Positions 32,249 through 45,545 are shown, counted from the stretch's first letter. The stretch is DNA of 64,000 bases from Tomocerus qinae (GCA_020055645.1 CM034546.1:86614001-86678000), one strand, 5' to 3'. Notes: generated by a model not told the origin, from the sequence alone. Numbers and translations are program-made.

Positions 32249-32519
32249 AACTCAACTGGGGTATTCAGAAAAACGGCAAATCGTTTTCAGAAGAAAGTAT
32301 GAAAGTGCAGTGTGGCATAGTTAAATAAAATCAAAAATGCATCATGAAATTCAAGCTTTCTCATAATTGACTCAACAAGCACGTCCATAAACCCTGAAAA
32401 GTAACAGTAATGTAAAAATTTCACGCAAAATAATCTAGATTATTTCGAATGTAGACGTTGATAATTAAAGAGAAATTGTTTTGCTAATATAACAGCATTC
32501 TAACAATTTTGATTCAACT
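32249..32519. other. No recognisable feature
   Basis: AT-rich spacer between the MITE and the satellite. Confidence 0.5.
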
Positions 32520-35500
32520 ATTCGAAAGTATTCGAATTTATTCGAAGGTACTCGAATTAAATCGAATTTACTCGAAATTTATTCAAAGGTACTCGTAGGT
32601 ATTTGAATTTATTCGAAAATACTCGGATTTATTCGAAGGTACTCGAATTTATTCGAAGGTACTCGAATTTATTCGAAGGTACTCGAATTTATTCGAAGGT
32701 ACTCGAATTTATTCGAAGGTACTCGAATTTATTCGAAGGTACTCGAATTTATTCGAAGGTACTCGAATTTATTCGAAGGTACTCGAATTTATTCGAAAAA
32801 ACTCGAATTTAATCGAAAGTAATCGAATTTATTCGAAGGTACTCGAATTTATTCGAAGAAACTCGAATTAAATCGAAGGAACTCGAATTTATTCGAAGGT
32901 ACTCGAATTTATTCGAAGATACTCGAATTTATTCGAAGGTACTCGAATTTATTCGAAGGTACTCGAATTTATTCGAAGGTACTCGAATTTATTCGAAGGT
33001 ACTCGAATTTATTCGAAGGTACTCGAATTTATTCGAAGGTACTCGAATTTATTCGAAGGTACTCGAATTTATTCGAAGGTACTCGAATTTATTCGAAGGT
33101 ACTCGAATTTATTCGAAGGTACTCGAATTTATTCGAAGGTACTCGAATTTATTCGAAGGTACTCGAATTTATTCGAAGGTACTCGAATTTATTCGAAGGT
33201 ACTCGAATTTATTCGAAGGTACTCGAATTTATTCGAAGGTACTCGAATTTATTCGAAGGTACTCGAATTTATTCGAAGGTACTCGAATTTATTCGAAGGT
33301 ACTCGAATTTATTCAAAGGTACTCGAATTTATTCGTAGGTACTCGAATTTATTCGAAGGTACTCGAATTTATTCGAAGGTACTCGAATTTTACAAAGGCA
33401 CTCGAATTTATTCAAAGGTACTCAAATTTATTCGAAGGTACTCGAATTTATTAGAAGAAAATCGAATTTATTCGTAGGTACTCGAATTTATTCGAAGGTA
33501 CTCGAATTTATTCGAAGGTACTCGAATTTATTCGTAGGTACTCGAATTTATTTGAAGGTACTCGAATTTATTCGAAGGTACTCAAATCTAATCGCAGGTA
33601 CTTGAATTAACTCGAATTTACTAAAAATTTACTCGAAGGTACTCGAGTTTATTCGAAAGTATTCGAATTTATTCGAAACTACTCGAATTTATTCGAAGGT
33701 ACTCGAATTTATTCGAAGGTACTCGAATTTATTCGAAGGTACTCGAATTTATTCGAAGGTACTCGAATTTATTCGAAGGTACTCGACTTTACTCGAAAAA
33801 ACTCGAATTTATTCAAAGGTACTCGAATTTATTCGAAGGTACTCGAATTTATTCGAAGGTACTTGAATTAATTCGAAGGTACTTGAATTAATTCGAAGTT
33901 ACTCGAATTTATTAGAAGAAACTCGAATTTATTCGTAGGTACTCGAATTTATTCGAAGGTACTCGAATTTATTCGTAGGTACTCGAATTTATTCGAAGGT
34001 ACTCGAATTTATTCGAAAGTACTCAAATCTAATCGCAGGTACTTGAATTAACTCGAATTTACTAAAAATTTACTCGAAGGTACTCGAGTTTATTCGAAGG
34101 TACTCGAATTTATTCGAAACTACTCGAATTTATTCGAAACTACTCGAATTTATTTGAAGGTACTCAAAGTTTACTCGAACGTACTCGAGTTTATTCGAAG
34201 GTACTCGAATTTATTCGAAGATACTCGAATTTATTCGAAGATACTCGAATTTATTCGAAGGTACTCGAATTTTACAAAGGCACTCGAATTTATTCAAAGG
34301 TACTCAAATTTATTCGAAGAAACTCGAATTTATTCGAAGGTACTCGAATTTATTAGAAGAAAATCGAATTTATTCGTAGGTACTCGAATTTATTCGAAGG
34401 TACTCGAATTTTACAAAGGCACTCGAATTTATTCAAAGGTACTCAAATTTATTCGAAGAAACTCGAATTTATTCGAAGGTACTCGAATTTATTAGAAGAA
34501 AATCGAATTTATTCGAAGGTACTCGAATTTATTCGTAGGTACTCGAATTTATTCGAAGGTACTCAAATCTAATCGCAGGTACTTGAATTAACTCGAAGAT
34601 ACTCGAATTTATTCGAAGATACTCGAATTTATTCGAAGATACTCGAATTTATTCGAAGATACTCGAATTTATTCGAAGATACTCGAATTTATTCGAAGAT
34701 ACTCGAATTTATTCGAAGATACTCAAATTTATTCGAAGAAACTCGAATTTATTCGAAGGTACTCGAATTTTACAAAGGCACTCGAATTTATTCAAAGGTA
34801 CTCAAATTTATTCGAAGAAACTCGAATTTATTCGAAGGTACTCGAATTTATTAGAAGAAAATCGACTTTATTCGTAGGTACTCGAATTTATTCGAAGGTA
34901 CTCGAATTTATTCGAAGGTACTTGAATTTTACAAAGGCACTCGAATTTATTCAAAGGTACTCAAATTTATTCGAAGAAACTCGAATTTATTCGAAGGTAC
35001 TCGAATTTATTAGAAGAAAATCGAATTTATTCGAAGGTACTCGAATTTATTCGAAGGTACTCGAATTTATTCGAAGGTACTCGAATTTATTCGAAGGTAC
35101 TCGAATTTATTCGAAGGTACTCGAATTTATTCGAAGGTACTCGAATTTATTCGAAGGTACTCGAATTTATTCGAAGGTACTCGAATTTATTCGAAGGTAC
35201 TCGAATTTATTCGAAGGTACTCGAATTTATTCGTAGGTACTCGAATTTATTCGAAGGTACTCGAATTTATTCGAAGGTACTCGAATTTATTCGAAGGTAC
35301 TCGAATTTATTCGAAGGTACTCGAATTTTACAAAGGCACTCGAATTTATTCAAAGGTACTCAAATTTATTCGAAGAAACTCGAATTTATTCGAAGGTACT
35401 CGAATTTATTAGAAGAAAATCGAATTTATTAGAAGAAAATCGAATTTATTCGTAGGTACTCGAATTTATTCGAAGGTACTCGAATTTATTCGAAGGTACT

Positions 35501-38500
35501 CGAATTTATTCGAAGGTACTCGAATTTATTCGAAGGTACTCGAATTTATTCGAAGGTACTCGAATTTATTCGAAGGTACTCGAATTTATTCGAAGGTACT
35601 CGAATTTATTCAAAGGTACTCAAATTTATTCGAAGAAACTCGAATTTATTCGAAGGTACTCGAATTTTACAAAGGCACTCGAATTTATTCAAAGGTACTC
35701 AAATTTATTCGAAGAAACTCGAATTTATTCGAAGGTACTCGAATTTATTAGAAGAAAATCGACTTTATTCGTAGGTACTCGAATTTATTGGAAGGTACTC
35801 GAATTTATTCGAAGGTACTTGAATTTTACAAAGGCACTCGAATTTATTCAAAGGTACTCAAATTTATTCGAAGAAACTCGAATTTATTCGAAGGTACTCG
35901 AATTTATTAAAAGAAAATCGAATTTATTCGAAGGTACTCGAATTTATTCGTAGGTACTCGAATTTATTCGAAGGTACTCGAATTTATTCGAAGGTACTCA
36001 AATCTAATCGCAGGTACTTGAATTAACTCGAATTTACTAAAAATTTACTCGAAGGTACTCGAGTTTATTCGAAAGTACTCGAATTTATTCGAAACTACTC
36101 GAATTTATTCGAAGGTACTCGAATTTATTCGAAGGTACTCGAATTTATTCGAAGGTACTCGAATTTATTCGAAGGTACTCGAATTTATTCGAAGGTACTC
36201 GACTTTACTCGAAAAAACTCGAATTTATTCAAAGGTACTCGAATTTATTCGAAGGTACTCGAATTTATTCGAAGGTACTTGAATTTGTTCGAAGGTACTC
36301 GAATTAATTCGAAGTTACTCGAATTTATTAGAAGAAACTCGAATTTATTCGTAGGTACTCGAATTTATTCGAAGGTACTCGAATTTATTCGAAGGTACTC
36401 GAATTTATTCGAAGGTACTCGACTTTACTCGAAAAAACTCGAATTTATTCAAAGGTACTCGAATTTATTCGAAGGTACTCGAATTTATTCGAAGGTACTT
36501 GAATTTATTCGAAGGTACTCGAATTAATTCGAAGTTACTCGAATTTATTAGAAGAAACTCGAATTTATTCGTAGGTACTCGAATTTATTCGAAGGTACTC
36601 GAATTTATTCGTAGGTACTCGAATTTATTCGAAGGTACTCGAATTTATTCGAAGGTACTCAAATCTAATCGCAGGTACTTGAATTAACTCGAATTTACTA
36701 AAAATTTACTCGAAGGTACTCGAGTTTATTCGAAGGTACTCGAATTTATTCGAAACTACTCGAATTTATTCGAAACTACTCGAATTTATTTGAAGGTACT
36801 CAAAGTTTACTCGAACGTACTCGAGTTTATTCGAAGGTACTCGAATTTATTCGAAGATACTCGAATTTATTCGAAGATACTCGAATTTATTCAAAAGTAC
36901 TCGAATTTTACAAAGGCACTCGAATTTATTCAAAGGTACTCAAATTTATTCGAAGAAACTCGAATTTATTCGAAGGTACTCGAATTTATTAGAAGAAAAT
37001 CGAATTTATTCGTAGGTACTCGAATTTATTCGAAGGTACTCGAATTTTACAAAGGCACTCGAATTTATTCAAAGGTACTCAAATTTATTCGAAGAAACTC
37101 GAATTTATTCGAAGGTACTCGAATTTATTAGAAGAAAATCGAATTTATTCGTAGGTACTCGAATTTATTCGAAGGTACTCGAATTTATTCGAAGGTACTC
37201 GAATTTATTCGTAGGTACTCGAATTTATTCGAAGGTACTCGAATTTATTCGAAGGTACTCAAATCTAATCGCAGGTACTTGAATTAACTCGAATTTACTA
37301 AAAATTTACTCGAAGGTACTCGAGTTTATTCGAAAGTATTCGAATTTATTCGAAACTACTCGAATTTATTCGAAGGTACTCGAATTTATTCGAAGGTACT
37401 CGAATTTATTCGAAGGTACTCGAATTTATTCGAAGGTACTCGAATTTATTCGAAGGTACTCGAATTTATTCGAAGGTACTCGACTTTACTCGAAAAAACT
37501 CGAATTTATTCAAAGGTACTCGAATTTATTCGAAGGTACTCGAATTTATTCGAAGGTACTTGAATTTATTCGAAGGTACTCGAATTAATTCGAAGTTACT
37601 CGAATTTATTAGAAGAAACTCGAATTTATTCGTAGGTACTCGAATTTATTCGAAGGTACTCGAATTTATTCGTAGGTACTCGAATTTATTCGAAGGTACT
37701 CGAATTTATTCGAAGGTACTCAAATCTAATCGCAGGTACTTGAATTAACTCGAATTTACTAAAAATTTACTCGAAGGTACTCGAGTTTATTCGAAGGTAC
37801 TCGAATTTATTCGAAACTACTCGAATTTATTCGAAACTACTCGAATTTATTTGAAGGTACTCAAAGTTTACTCGAACGTACTCGAGTTTATTCGAAGGTA
37901 CTCGAATTTATTCGAAGATACTCGAATTTATTCGAAGATACTCGAATTTATTCGAACGTACTCGAATTTTACAAAGGCACTCGAATTTATTCAAAGGTAC
38001 TCAAATTTATTCGAAGAAACTCGAATTTATTCGAAGGTACTCGAATTTATTAGAAGAAAATCGAATTTATTCGTAGGTACTCGAATTTATTCGAAGGTAC
38101 TCGAATTTTACAAAGGCACTCGAATTTATTCAAAGGTACTCAAATTTATTCGAAGAAACTCGAATTTATTCGAAGGTACTCGAATTTATTAGAAGAAAAT
38201 CGAATTTATTCGAAGGTACTCGAATTTATTCGTAGGTACTCGAATTTATTCGAAGATACTCGAATTTATTCGAAGATACTCGAATTTATTCGAAGATACT
38301 CGAATTTATTCGAAGATACTCGAATTTATTCGAAGATACTCGAATTTATTCGAAGATACTCGAATTTATTCGAAGATACTCAAATTTATTCGAAGAAACT
38401 CGAATTTATTCGAAGGTACTCGAATTTTACAAAGGCACTCGAATTTATTCAAAGGTACTCAAATTTATTCGAAGAAACTCGAATTTATTCGAAGGTACTC

Positions 38501-41212
38501 GAATTTATTAGAAGAAAATCGACTTTATTCGTAGGTACTCGAATTTATTCGAAGGTACTCGAATTTATTCGAAGGTACTTGAATTTTACAAAGGCACTCG
38601 AATTTATTCAAAGGTACTCAAATTTATTCGAAGAAACTCGAATTTATTCGAAGGTACTCGAATTTATTAAAAGAAAATCGAATTTATTCGAAGGTACTCG
38701 AATTTATTCGTAGGTACTCGAATTTATTCGAAGGTACTCGAATTTATTCGAAGGTACTCAAATCTAATCGCAGGTACTTGAATTAACTCGAATTTACTAA
38801 AAATTTACTCGAAGGTACTCGAGTTTATTCGAAAGTACTCGAATTTATTCGAAACTACTCGAATTTATTCGAAGGTACTCGAATTTATTCGAAGGTACTC
38901 GAATTTATTCGAAGGTACTCGAATTTATTCGAAGGTACTCGAATTTATTCGAAGGTACTCGAATTTATTCGAAGGTACTCGACTTTACTCGAAAAAACTC
39001 GAATTTATTCAAAGGTACTCGAATTTATTCGAAGGTACTCGAATTTATTCGAAGGTACTTGAATTTATTCGAAGGTACTCGAATTAATTCGAAGTTACTC
39101 GAATTTATTAGAAGAAACTCGAATTTATTCGTAGGTACTCGAATTTATTCGAAGGTACTCGAATTTATTCGAAGGTACTCGAATTTATTCGAAGGTACTC
39201 GACTTTACTCGAAAAAACTCGAATTTATTCAAAGGTACTCGAATTTATTCGAAGGTACTCGAATTTATTCGAAGGTACTTGAATTTATTCGAAGGTACTC
39301 GAATTAATTCGAAGTTACTCGAATTTATTAGAAGAAACTCGAATTTATTCGTAGGTACTCGAATTTATTCGAAGGTACTCGAATTTATTCGTAGGTACTC
39401 GAATTTATTCGAAGGTACTCGAATTTATTCGAAGGTACTCAAATCTAATCGCAGGTACTTGAATTAACTCGAATTTACTAAAAATTTACTCGAAGGTACT
39501 CGAGTTTATTCGAAGGTACTCGAATTTATTCGAAACTACTCGAATTTATTCGAAACTACTCGAATTTATTTGAAGGTACTCAAAGTTTACTCGAACGTAC
39601 TCGAGTTTATTCGAAGGTACTCGAATTTATTCGAAGATACTCGAATTTATTCGAAGATACTCGAATTTATTCGAAGGTACTCGAATTTTACAAAGGCACT
39701 CGAATTTATTCAAAGGTACTCAAATTTATTCGAAGAAACTCGAATTTATTCGAAGGTACTCGAATTTATTAGAAGAAAATCGAATTTATTCGTAGGTACT
39801 CGAATTTATTCGAAGGTACTCGAATTTTACAAAGGCACTCGAATTTATTCAAAGGTACTCAAATTTATTCGAAGAAACTCGAATTTATTCGAAGGTACTC
39901 GAATTTATTAGAAGAAAATCGAATTTATTCGAAGGTACTCGAATTTATTCGTAGGTACTCGAATTTATTCGAAGATACTCGAATTTATTCGAAGATACTC
40001 GAATTTATTCGAAGATACTCGAATTTATTCGAAGATACTCGAATTTATTCGAAGATACTCGAATTTATTCGAAGATACTCGAATTTATTCGAAGATACTC
40101 GAATTTATTCGAAGATACTCGAATTTATTCGAAGATACTCAAATTTATTCGAAGAAACTCGAATTTATTCGAAGGTACTCGAATTTTACAAAGGCACTCG
40201 AATTTATTCAAAGGTACTCAAATTTATTCGAAGAAACTCGAATTTATTCGAAGGTACTCGAATTTATTAGAAGAAAATCGACTTTATTCGTAGGTACTCG
40301 AATTTATTCGAAGGTACTCGAATTTATTCGAAGGTACTTGAATTTTACAAAGGCACTCGAATTTATTCAAAGGTACTCAAATTTATTCGAAGAAACTCGA
40401 ATTTATTCGAAGGTACTCGAATTTATTAAAAGAAAATCGAATTTATTCGAAGGTACTCGAATTTATTCGTAGGTACTCGAATTTATTCGAAGGTACTCGA
40501 ATTTATTCGAAGGTACTCAAATCTAATCGCAGGTACTTGAATTAACTCGAATTTACTAAAAATTTACTCGAAGGTACTCGAGTTTATTCGAAAGTACTCG
40601 AATTTATTCGAAACTACTCGAATTTATTCGAAGGTACTCGAATTTATTCGAAGGTACTCGAATTTATTCGAAGGTACTCGAATTTATTCGAAGGTACTCG
40701 AATTTATTCGAAGGTACTCGACTTTACTCGAAAAAACTCGAATTTATTCAAAGGTACTCGAATTTATTCGAAGGTACTCGAATTTATTCGAAGGTACTTG
40801 AATTTATTCGAAGGTACTCGAATTAATTCGAAGTTACTCGAATTTATTAGAAGAAACTCGAATTTATTCGTAGGTACTCGAATTTATTCGAAGGTACTCG
40901 AATTTATTCGTAGGTACTCGAATTTATTCGAAGGTACTCGAATTTATTCGAAGGTACTCAAATCTAATCGCAGGTACTTGAATTAACTCGAATTTACTAA
41001 AAATTTACTCGAAGGTACTCGAGTTTATTCGAAGGTACTCGAATTTATTCGAAACTACTCGAATTTATTTGAAGGTACTCAAAGTTTACTCGAACGTACT
41101 GGAGTTTATTCGAAGGTACTCGAATTTATTCGAAGATACTCGAATTTATTCGAATATACTCGAATTTATTCGAATATACTCGAATTTATTCGAATATACT
41201 CGAATTTATTCG
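32520..41212. repeat. 8.7-kb array of a 20-bp satellite with higher-order repeats
   Basis: Monomer ggtactcgaatttattcgaa, about 430 copies. The monomer is quasi-palindromic (tcgaat...attcga). Edges (32520-32600, 41140-41212) are degenerate. Variant monomers (tcgaattttacaaaggcac, cgaattaattcgaagttac, caaatctaatcgcaggtac) recur in fixed order, giving multi-monomer periods: the same marker strings appear 1061 bp apart (36499/37560, 36790/37851) and 2780 bp apart (36279/39059, 36499/39279, 36790/39570). Three periods make 60 bp, so 20-residue repeat frames occur; they are not genes. Confidence 0.97.
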
Positions 41213-41214
41213 AA

Positions 41215-41365
41215 GAAGTAAATGGGGAGTAAAATATGTAGTAAGTGTGGAGTAGAGTATGGAGTAAGTGGGTAATAGAATATGGAGTAAGTGGGTAATA
41301 GAATATGAAGTAAGTATGGAGTGGAGTATGGAGTGGGTGGGGAGTAGAATATGGAGTATAAAATA
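41215..41365. repeat. Minisatellite, same family as 14640-14890
   Basis: Units of ggagtaagtgggtaatagaa and tatggagtaagtgtggagta abut the end of the 20-bp satellite. Confidence 0.8.
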
Positions 41366-41399
41366 GATTGGTGTAATGAGTTATTCTCAGGGGAACGCT

Positions 41400-42250
41400 A
41401 AGTTACCCCCGTGAAATTGCCAGTCAAAATTTAACCTGCCGTTCACTTGCCCATCAAACATCTGCTTGCCGTCCACTTGACCATCAAAAATCAACATGTC
41501 TTCCACTTGCCCATCAAACATCTACCTGCTGCCAACTTGACCATTAAACATCTAGCTGCTTTCAACTTGACCATCAAACATCTACCTGCTGTCAACTTGA
41601 CCATCAAACATCTACCTGCCGTCAACTTGACCATCAAACATCTACCTGCTGTCAACTTGACCATCAAACATCTACCTGCTGTCAACTTGACCATTATACA
41701 TCTACCTGCCGTCCACTCGACCATCAAACAACCACCGGTCGCCTACTTGCACATCAAACATCTACCTGCCCTCCACTGGCCCAACAAACATCCACCTGCC
41801 GTGTTGTTACCCGTAAAAATTCTCCGTGCTTTAAAATCGCACGTGAAAATTTTACCAGCCGTGTTACCCGCCAAAGTTCTATAGGCTGTAAAATTACTTT
41901 GTTAAAGTCCTACAGGTTTTAAAATTACCCGTCAAAATTCCACCTGCCGCGCAATTACCCTTCAAAATTCATCCTGCCATCCACTTACATAGCAAACATT
42001 TACTTGCCTTTTTCTTCCCCATCAAAAATTTACATGCCGTGATGTTCTTCCTTAAATTCTACGTACTTTAAAATTACCCCGTCAAATCTACGTGCTTTTA
42101 AATTACCGATTAAAAAATCTAAATGCTTTAAAATTACCCTGTCAAAGTGCTAACGCTTTAACATTACCCGTTAAAGTCATACCTGCCGTGAAATTACCCG
42201 TCAAAATCCCACCTTCCCTGAAATTACCCATCAAAATTAAGCCTTCCGTC
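41400..42250. repeat. 30-bp satellite (catctacctgctgtcaactt type)
   Basis: Units of catctacctgctgtcaactt followed by gaccatcaaa, regular from 41450 to 41780 and degenerating to 42250 (variant tgccgtgaaattacccgtca). The ten-residue period creates false frames on both strands. Confidence 0.9.
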
Positions 42251-42695
42251 GATGTTGAGATTTGGTACACATGTAGTGTGGTCTCGGCTTTCGTATAGTT
42301 GGAATTGGTCTCCCAGCTACATAAAATAAATAATTTTATATTATACCCTATTGGTAGATCTAGTTTGATACTTTCTTATACAGTAGTTGCCTAATTGATT
42401 GCCTTCTTTTACAGCTTATCTAATTAAATGAGATATTTCATTGTGTATTGCATAACTTGTTTGGCAATCGATTATTGTTTTCCCTACTGACATTTTAATA
42501 ATTATTTAATTGGTTTTCCACAACTATATTAACTTTAATTATTTTTTGCCTTGTATGGTTGGTTTTTTGCAAATTAAAATATCATGTAGTATGGCATGAG
42601 TTTGTTAAGGTATAAATATGTTCAATGAAATGAAATTAAATTAGTTATATGCAATGTAGTAAGGTTTAGTTCAAAAAATTAAAACTGATTTCCGG
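42251..42695. other. AT-rich spacer, nothing recognised
   Basis: Between the 30-bp satellite and the gtcggg satellite. No frame of interest. Confidence 0.5.
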
Positions 42696-43400
42696 TCGCG
42701 CCGCAATGTCTAATAGACATTATGCGGTCGGGTGTCAGGTCTTGTGTTATTGGGTATCGGGTCTTGTGCTAATGGGTGTCGGGATTTGTGTCAGTGGGTG
42801 TCGGTTCTTGTGTTAGTGGGTGTCGGGTTTTGTGCTAGTGGGTATCGGGTCTTGTGTAAGTGGGTGTCGGGTCTTTTGTTAGTGTGTGTCTGGTCTTGTG
42901 TTAGTGGGTGTCGGGTCTTGTGCTAATGGGTGTCGGGTCTCGTGTTAGTGGGTGTCGGGTCTTGTGTTAGTGGGTGTCGGGTCTTATGCTAGTGGGTGTC
43001 GGGTCTTGTGTCGTCGGGTCCCATGTAGTCGGCTGTCTCAATGGTGGGTGTCAGACCCTATGTTGTTGGCGGTCAGGTATGTAGGTGTCGAGCCCTATGA
43101 GGTCGGCTGTTGTGTAGGTGGGTGTCGGGTCCTATGAGGTCGGCTGTCGTGTTGGTGGGTGTCGGACCCCATGTGGTCGGCTGTCGCGTCAATGGGTGTT
43201 GGGTCTTGTGTCATTGGGTGTGATGTTCCGTATAGTCGGATGTCGTGTTTGTGGGAGTCGGGTCGACCCTGGATCTGTCACTTCCGTGAGCGACGGCCAA
43301 TGGAAAAGTGAGACTTATGGTAAAGGGAGGACTATATTAAAGGGCGGCTAATGGTCGCAGCATCAGCAGATACAGTCACCGACTCATTCTGCTGTATGTA
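42696..43400. repeat. 22-bp satellite (tcgggtcttgtgttagtgggtg) and tail, related to 14.9-15.95 kb
   Basis: Opens taatagacattatgcggtcg, as at 14905 (taatagaaattatgtggtcg), then about 20 units of 22 bp, then longer units with ccccatgtggtcggctgtcg. It ends in the shared tail at 43290-43380. Same family and same order as the 14.9-kb locus. Confidence 0.85.
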
Positions 43401-43879
43401 TTGTTTGTGTGTATTCCTTCAAAATGCACAGGATAGTGCCGTGTTCAATGCCATAAGAATAAAAGTTTCGTACCCTGTGCAGATGTGACAAAACTGCATT
43501 TTAAGTAAGTAAATGCGTTTTAATTTTTGCAGGCTAAGCCACTAGTAATGAATATTTTCTAAATCCTGGATAATGTCATAAAAATAGAGTTGATAATAGA
43601 GCCACCGAATATATTTTGTAAGCCTAGTTGGGCGAGTATAATCGGACGATAAAAAATTTATCTTTCGAAAAACAACCTCCATATTACATTCTATCTTTCA
43701 CCTTTTCAAGTTCAAGCGATTTTGATGTCATGGCCATGAGGCTCAAAATCGTCTACTCTCTGGGCTTCACTTGTCTCTTTATAAGTACTATATTGCATGC
43801 ATGCCACTATGACTACAGTTTTAAGAGCTAGGTGATCGACTATCATATTAGCCTTTAACTTTTTTTGGGAAACTTGGAT
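43401..43879. other. No recognisable gene
   Basis: Frames at 43628-43831 (+) and 43712-43942 (-) overlap each other and run into the fold-back element; neither resembles a known protein. Confidence 0.5.
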
Positions 43880-44130
43880 CAAGTCCGAGAATATAGGTCG
43901 TAGCAAGACAAAGTTGGTCTCTAAAAACGCAAAAAATGTCAATTAGCAGATTGCATTTAAAATCCTAATTTTTACATTCGTCTGCGAGTTATTGCAATTT
44001 TCCCATGAAATAAATTAAAATCTCGTAACCAGAGGTAAAAATTAAAAATCTAATTGCAATCTGCTATAAATTGACACTTTCTGCGGCTTTAGAGACCAAC
44101 TTCGTCTTTCTACGACCAATATTCTCGGAT
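43880..44130. repeat. Fold-back element (family copy D)
   Basis: Left arm 43880-43972 (tccgagaatataggtcgtag through ttagcagattgcattt) pairs with 44037-44130 (caatctgctataaattgaca through tacgaccaatattctcgga) at about 80 percent or better. The upstream phrase gactatcatattagcc...aacttttttt at 43837 matches the outer motif of copies A and B. The provirus inserted right at its edge. Confidence 0.75.
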
Positions 44131-44133
44131 TAG

Positions 44134-44702
44134 TGTCGGTAAACGTTATAATTATAGGTATTACTATATCTATATAAGTACTACTACTATTACTACTTGT
44201 TTGTAAAGGAAGGATGAACGGACTCTGTGTTGAGCGAGTGTACCCACAGAAACGGAGGAACGGATGAACGGTGTATTGTTATAAGTTTATGTAATGTAAT
44301 GTGAAAGATGTATTGTATTGAATGAGTGTATTGTGTGTCCTTTGTATTCCTATCCCTACCAACCTTTACTACTCCGACGCAACGAGGAGAACCCGACCAG
44401 CACATCGGCTCCGAGTAGATTTGACAAAAGCGGCTGCACACTTCATTTACAATCGAAGTTTGCCTTGGCCCTTTCTCTAGTACATATACCTAAACTCTCT
44501 CCAATTTAACAACCATTTCCTCTCAAAATTATCCTTCTCTCAACCCTCTGTAAACAAGAAGCTGCTTAAATAAAAGAGCGTAAGCTCACAAAACCCAAAC
44601 CTAAGTTTTACTCTCAATTTATTAAACTTAAAATCATACAAAGCAATAGGAGTAGAACACGTCGACATTCCACATTCCATCCTAATTAGAGGGATGATGA
44701 CA
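44134..44702 (+). repeat. Provirus 5' LTR (569 bp)
   Basis: Starts tgtcggtaaacgttataatt, ends gggatgatgaca. Contains an aaataaaagagcg polyadenylation-like signal near 44567. Aligns end to end with the 3' LTR once the MITE is removed. The small frames at 44193-44441 and 44318-44509 recur in the 3' LTR and are LTR sequence. Confidence 0.92.
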
Positions 44703-44707
44703 TAAAT

Positions 44708-44725
44708 TGGTGGCCCTGCGAGGCT
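44708..44725 (+). promoter_or_regulatory. Candidate primer-binding site of the provirus
   Basis: tggtggccctgcgaggct begins 5 nt after the LTR end, the expected place for a PBS, and starts TGG. I could not match it with confidence to a tRNA 3' end, so the primer is unassigned. Confidence 0.35.
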
Positions 44726-44944
44726 TTGCCTATTTGTGTGATTCTTTGTTTTTGGGAGTAATTTGAGAAAATTAAAAGTCTGCCTTTTTCCTGTGAAATT
44801 TCTATTTCCTTACATACATATTGTCCTGAGACTCCTTTCAAGTAAAAGTTGTGCACGAAAATTCTACAATTAGTTGGTGTTTGTGCCAAGCATATTATGC
44901 GTCTGCACAAATACCCCGTTTCGGATTAGGCTTCGCCACGAGAC

Positions 44945-45115
44945 ATGTGTTGCGCTGTTAATTTCACTTTTGCATTGATTATCATAGTCATAATTTTTAT
45001 TATCATATCAGAAGCATATTTATTTCACGAAAGTGACAATATTATTAACAACCTGAGAGAGCAAATTCAGAATTACTATAGAGAAACACCTTGGCAGACT
45101 TCCTCACCCGAGTAA
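44945..45115 (+). CDS. Small leader ORF with one membrane segment
   Basis: 56 codons, ATG to TAA. Begins MCCAVNFTFALIIIVIIFII, a strong hydrophobic segment, then a polar tail (NNLREQIQNYYRE). It lies between the 5' LTR and the gag remnant, where retroelements usually have non-coding leader. Possibly a fourth small membrane protein in addition to those downstream of env, or a displaced exon. Family unknown. Confidence 0.45.
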   Translation: MCCAVNFTFALIIIVIIFIIISEAYLFHESDNIINNLREQIQNYYRETPWQTSSPE

Positions 45116-45204
45116 TACATTAGGCGATTTCATCCATCTCATCTCCATTACATACATAAGTAGTACGTAAGATTAGAATAAGTGCATAAAACGTGTGTCA
45201 AAAA

Positions 45205-45545
45205 TATATAAAGAATGAAATGATGTTAGTGTCTTCCGAAGGAATAGACAGGAATATTATCCTAATAAAGAACAAATAAATAAATGCAGAGAAAATAATA
45301 TTAAAGTCTTCCGGAGGAATAGACAGGAATATCAGCCTTAAGAAAGAAAAGAAAATAATATCAGTGTCTTCCGAAGGAATAGACAGGAATATTATCCTAA
45401 TAAAGAACAAATAAATGAATAAAGAGAAAATGATATTAGTGACTTCCGGAGGAATAGACAGGAATATTATCCTAAAATAAATGAAAATGAAATGATATTA
45501 GTGTCTTCCAAAAAGTAAATAGACAGGAATATTATCCTAAAAAGC
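45205..45545. repeat. Tandem repeat in the provirus leader, about 70-80 bp unit
   Basis: Five imperfect units of gatattagtgtcttccgaag then gaatagacaggaatattatc then ctaataaagaacaaataaat. Non-coding; antisense frames here are artefacts. Confidence 0.85.

Noticed and set aside
32603-40986. Many frames with repeated YSNLFEGTRIYSKVLEFIRR-type peptides
   Set aside because: Three 20-bp monomers make 60 bp without a stop; a property of the satellite, not coding.
41447-41884. 145-codon frame with a ten-residue repeat
   Set aside because: 30-bp satellite artefact; the opposite strand is also open.
44193-44441. Small frames repeated at 57933-58181, apparently a duplicated gene
   Set aside because: They lie in the two LTRs of the provirus.
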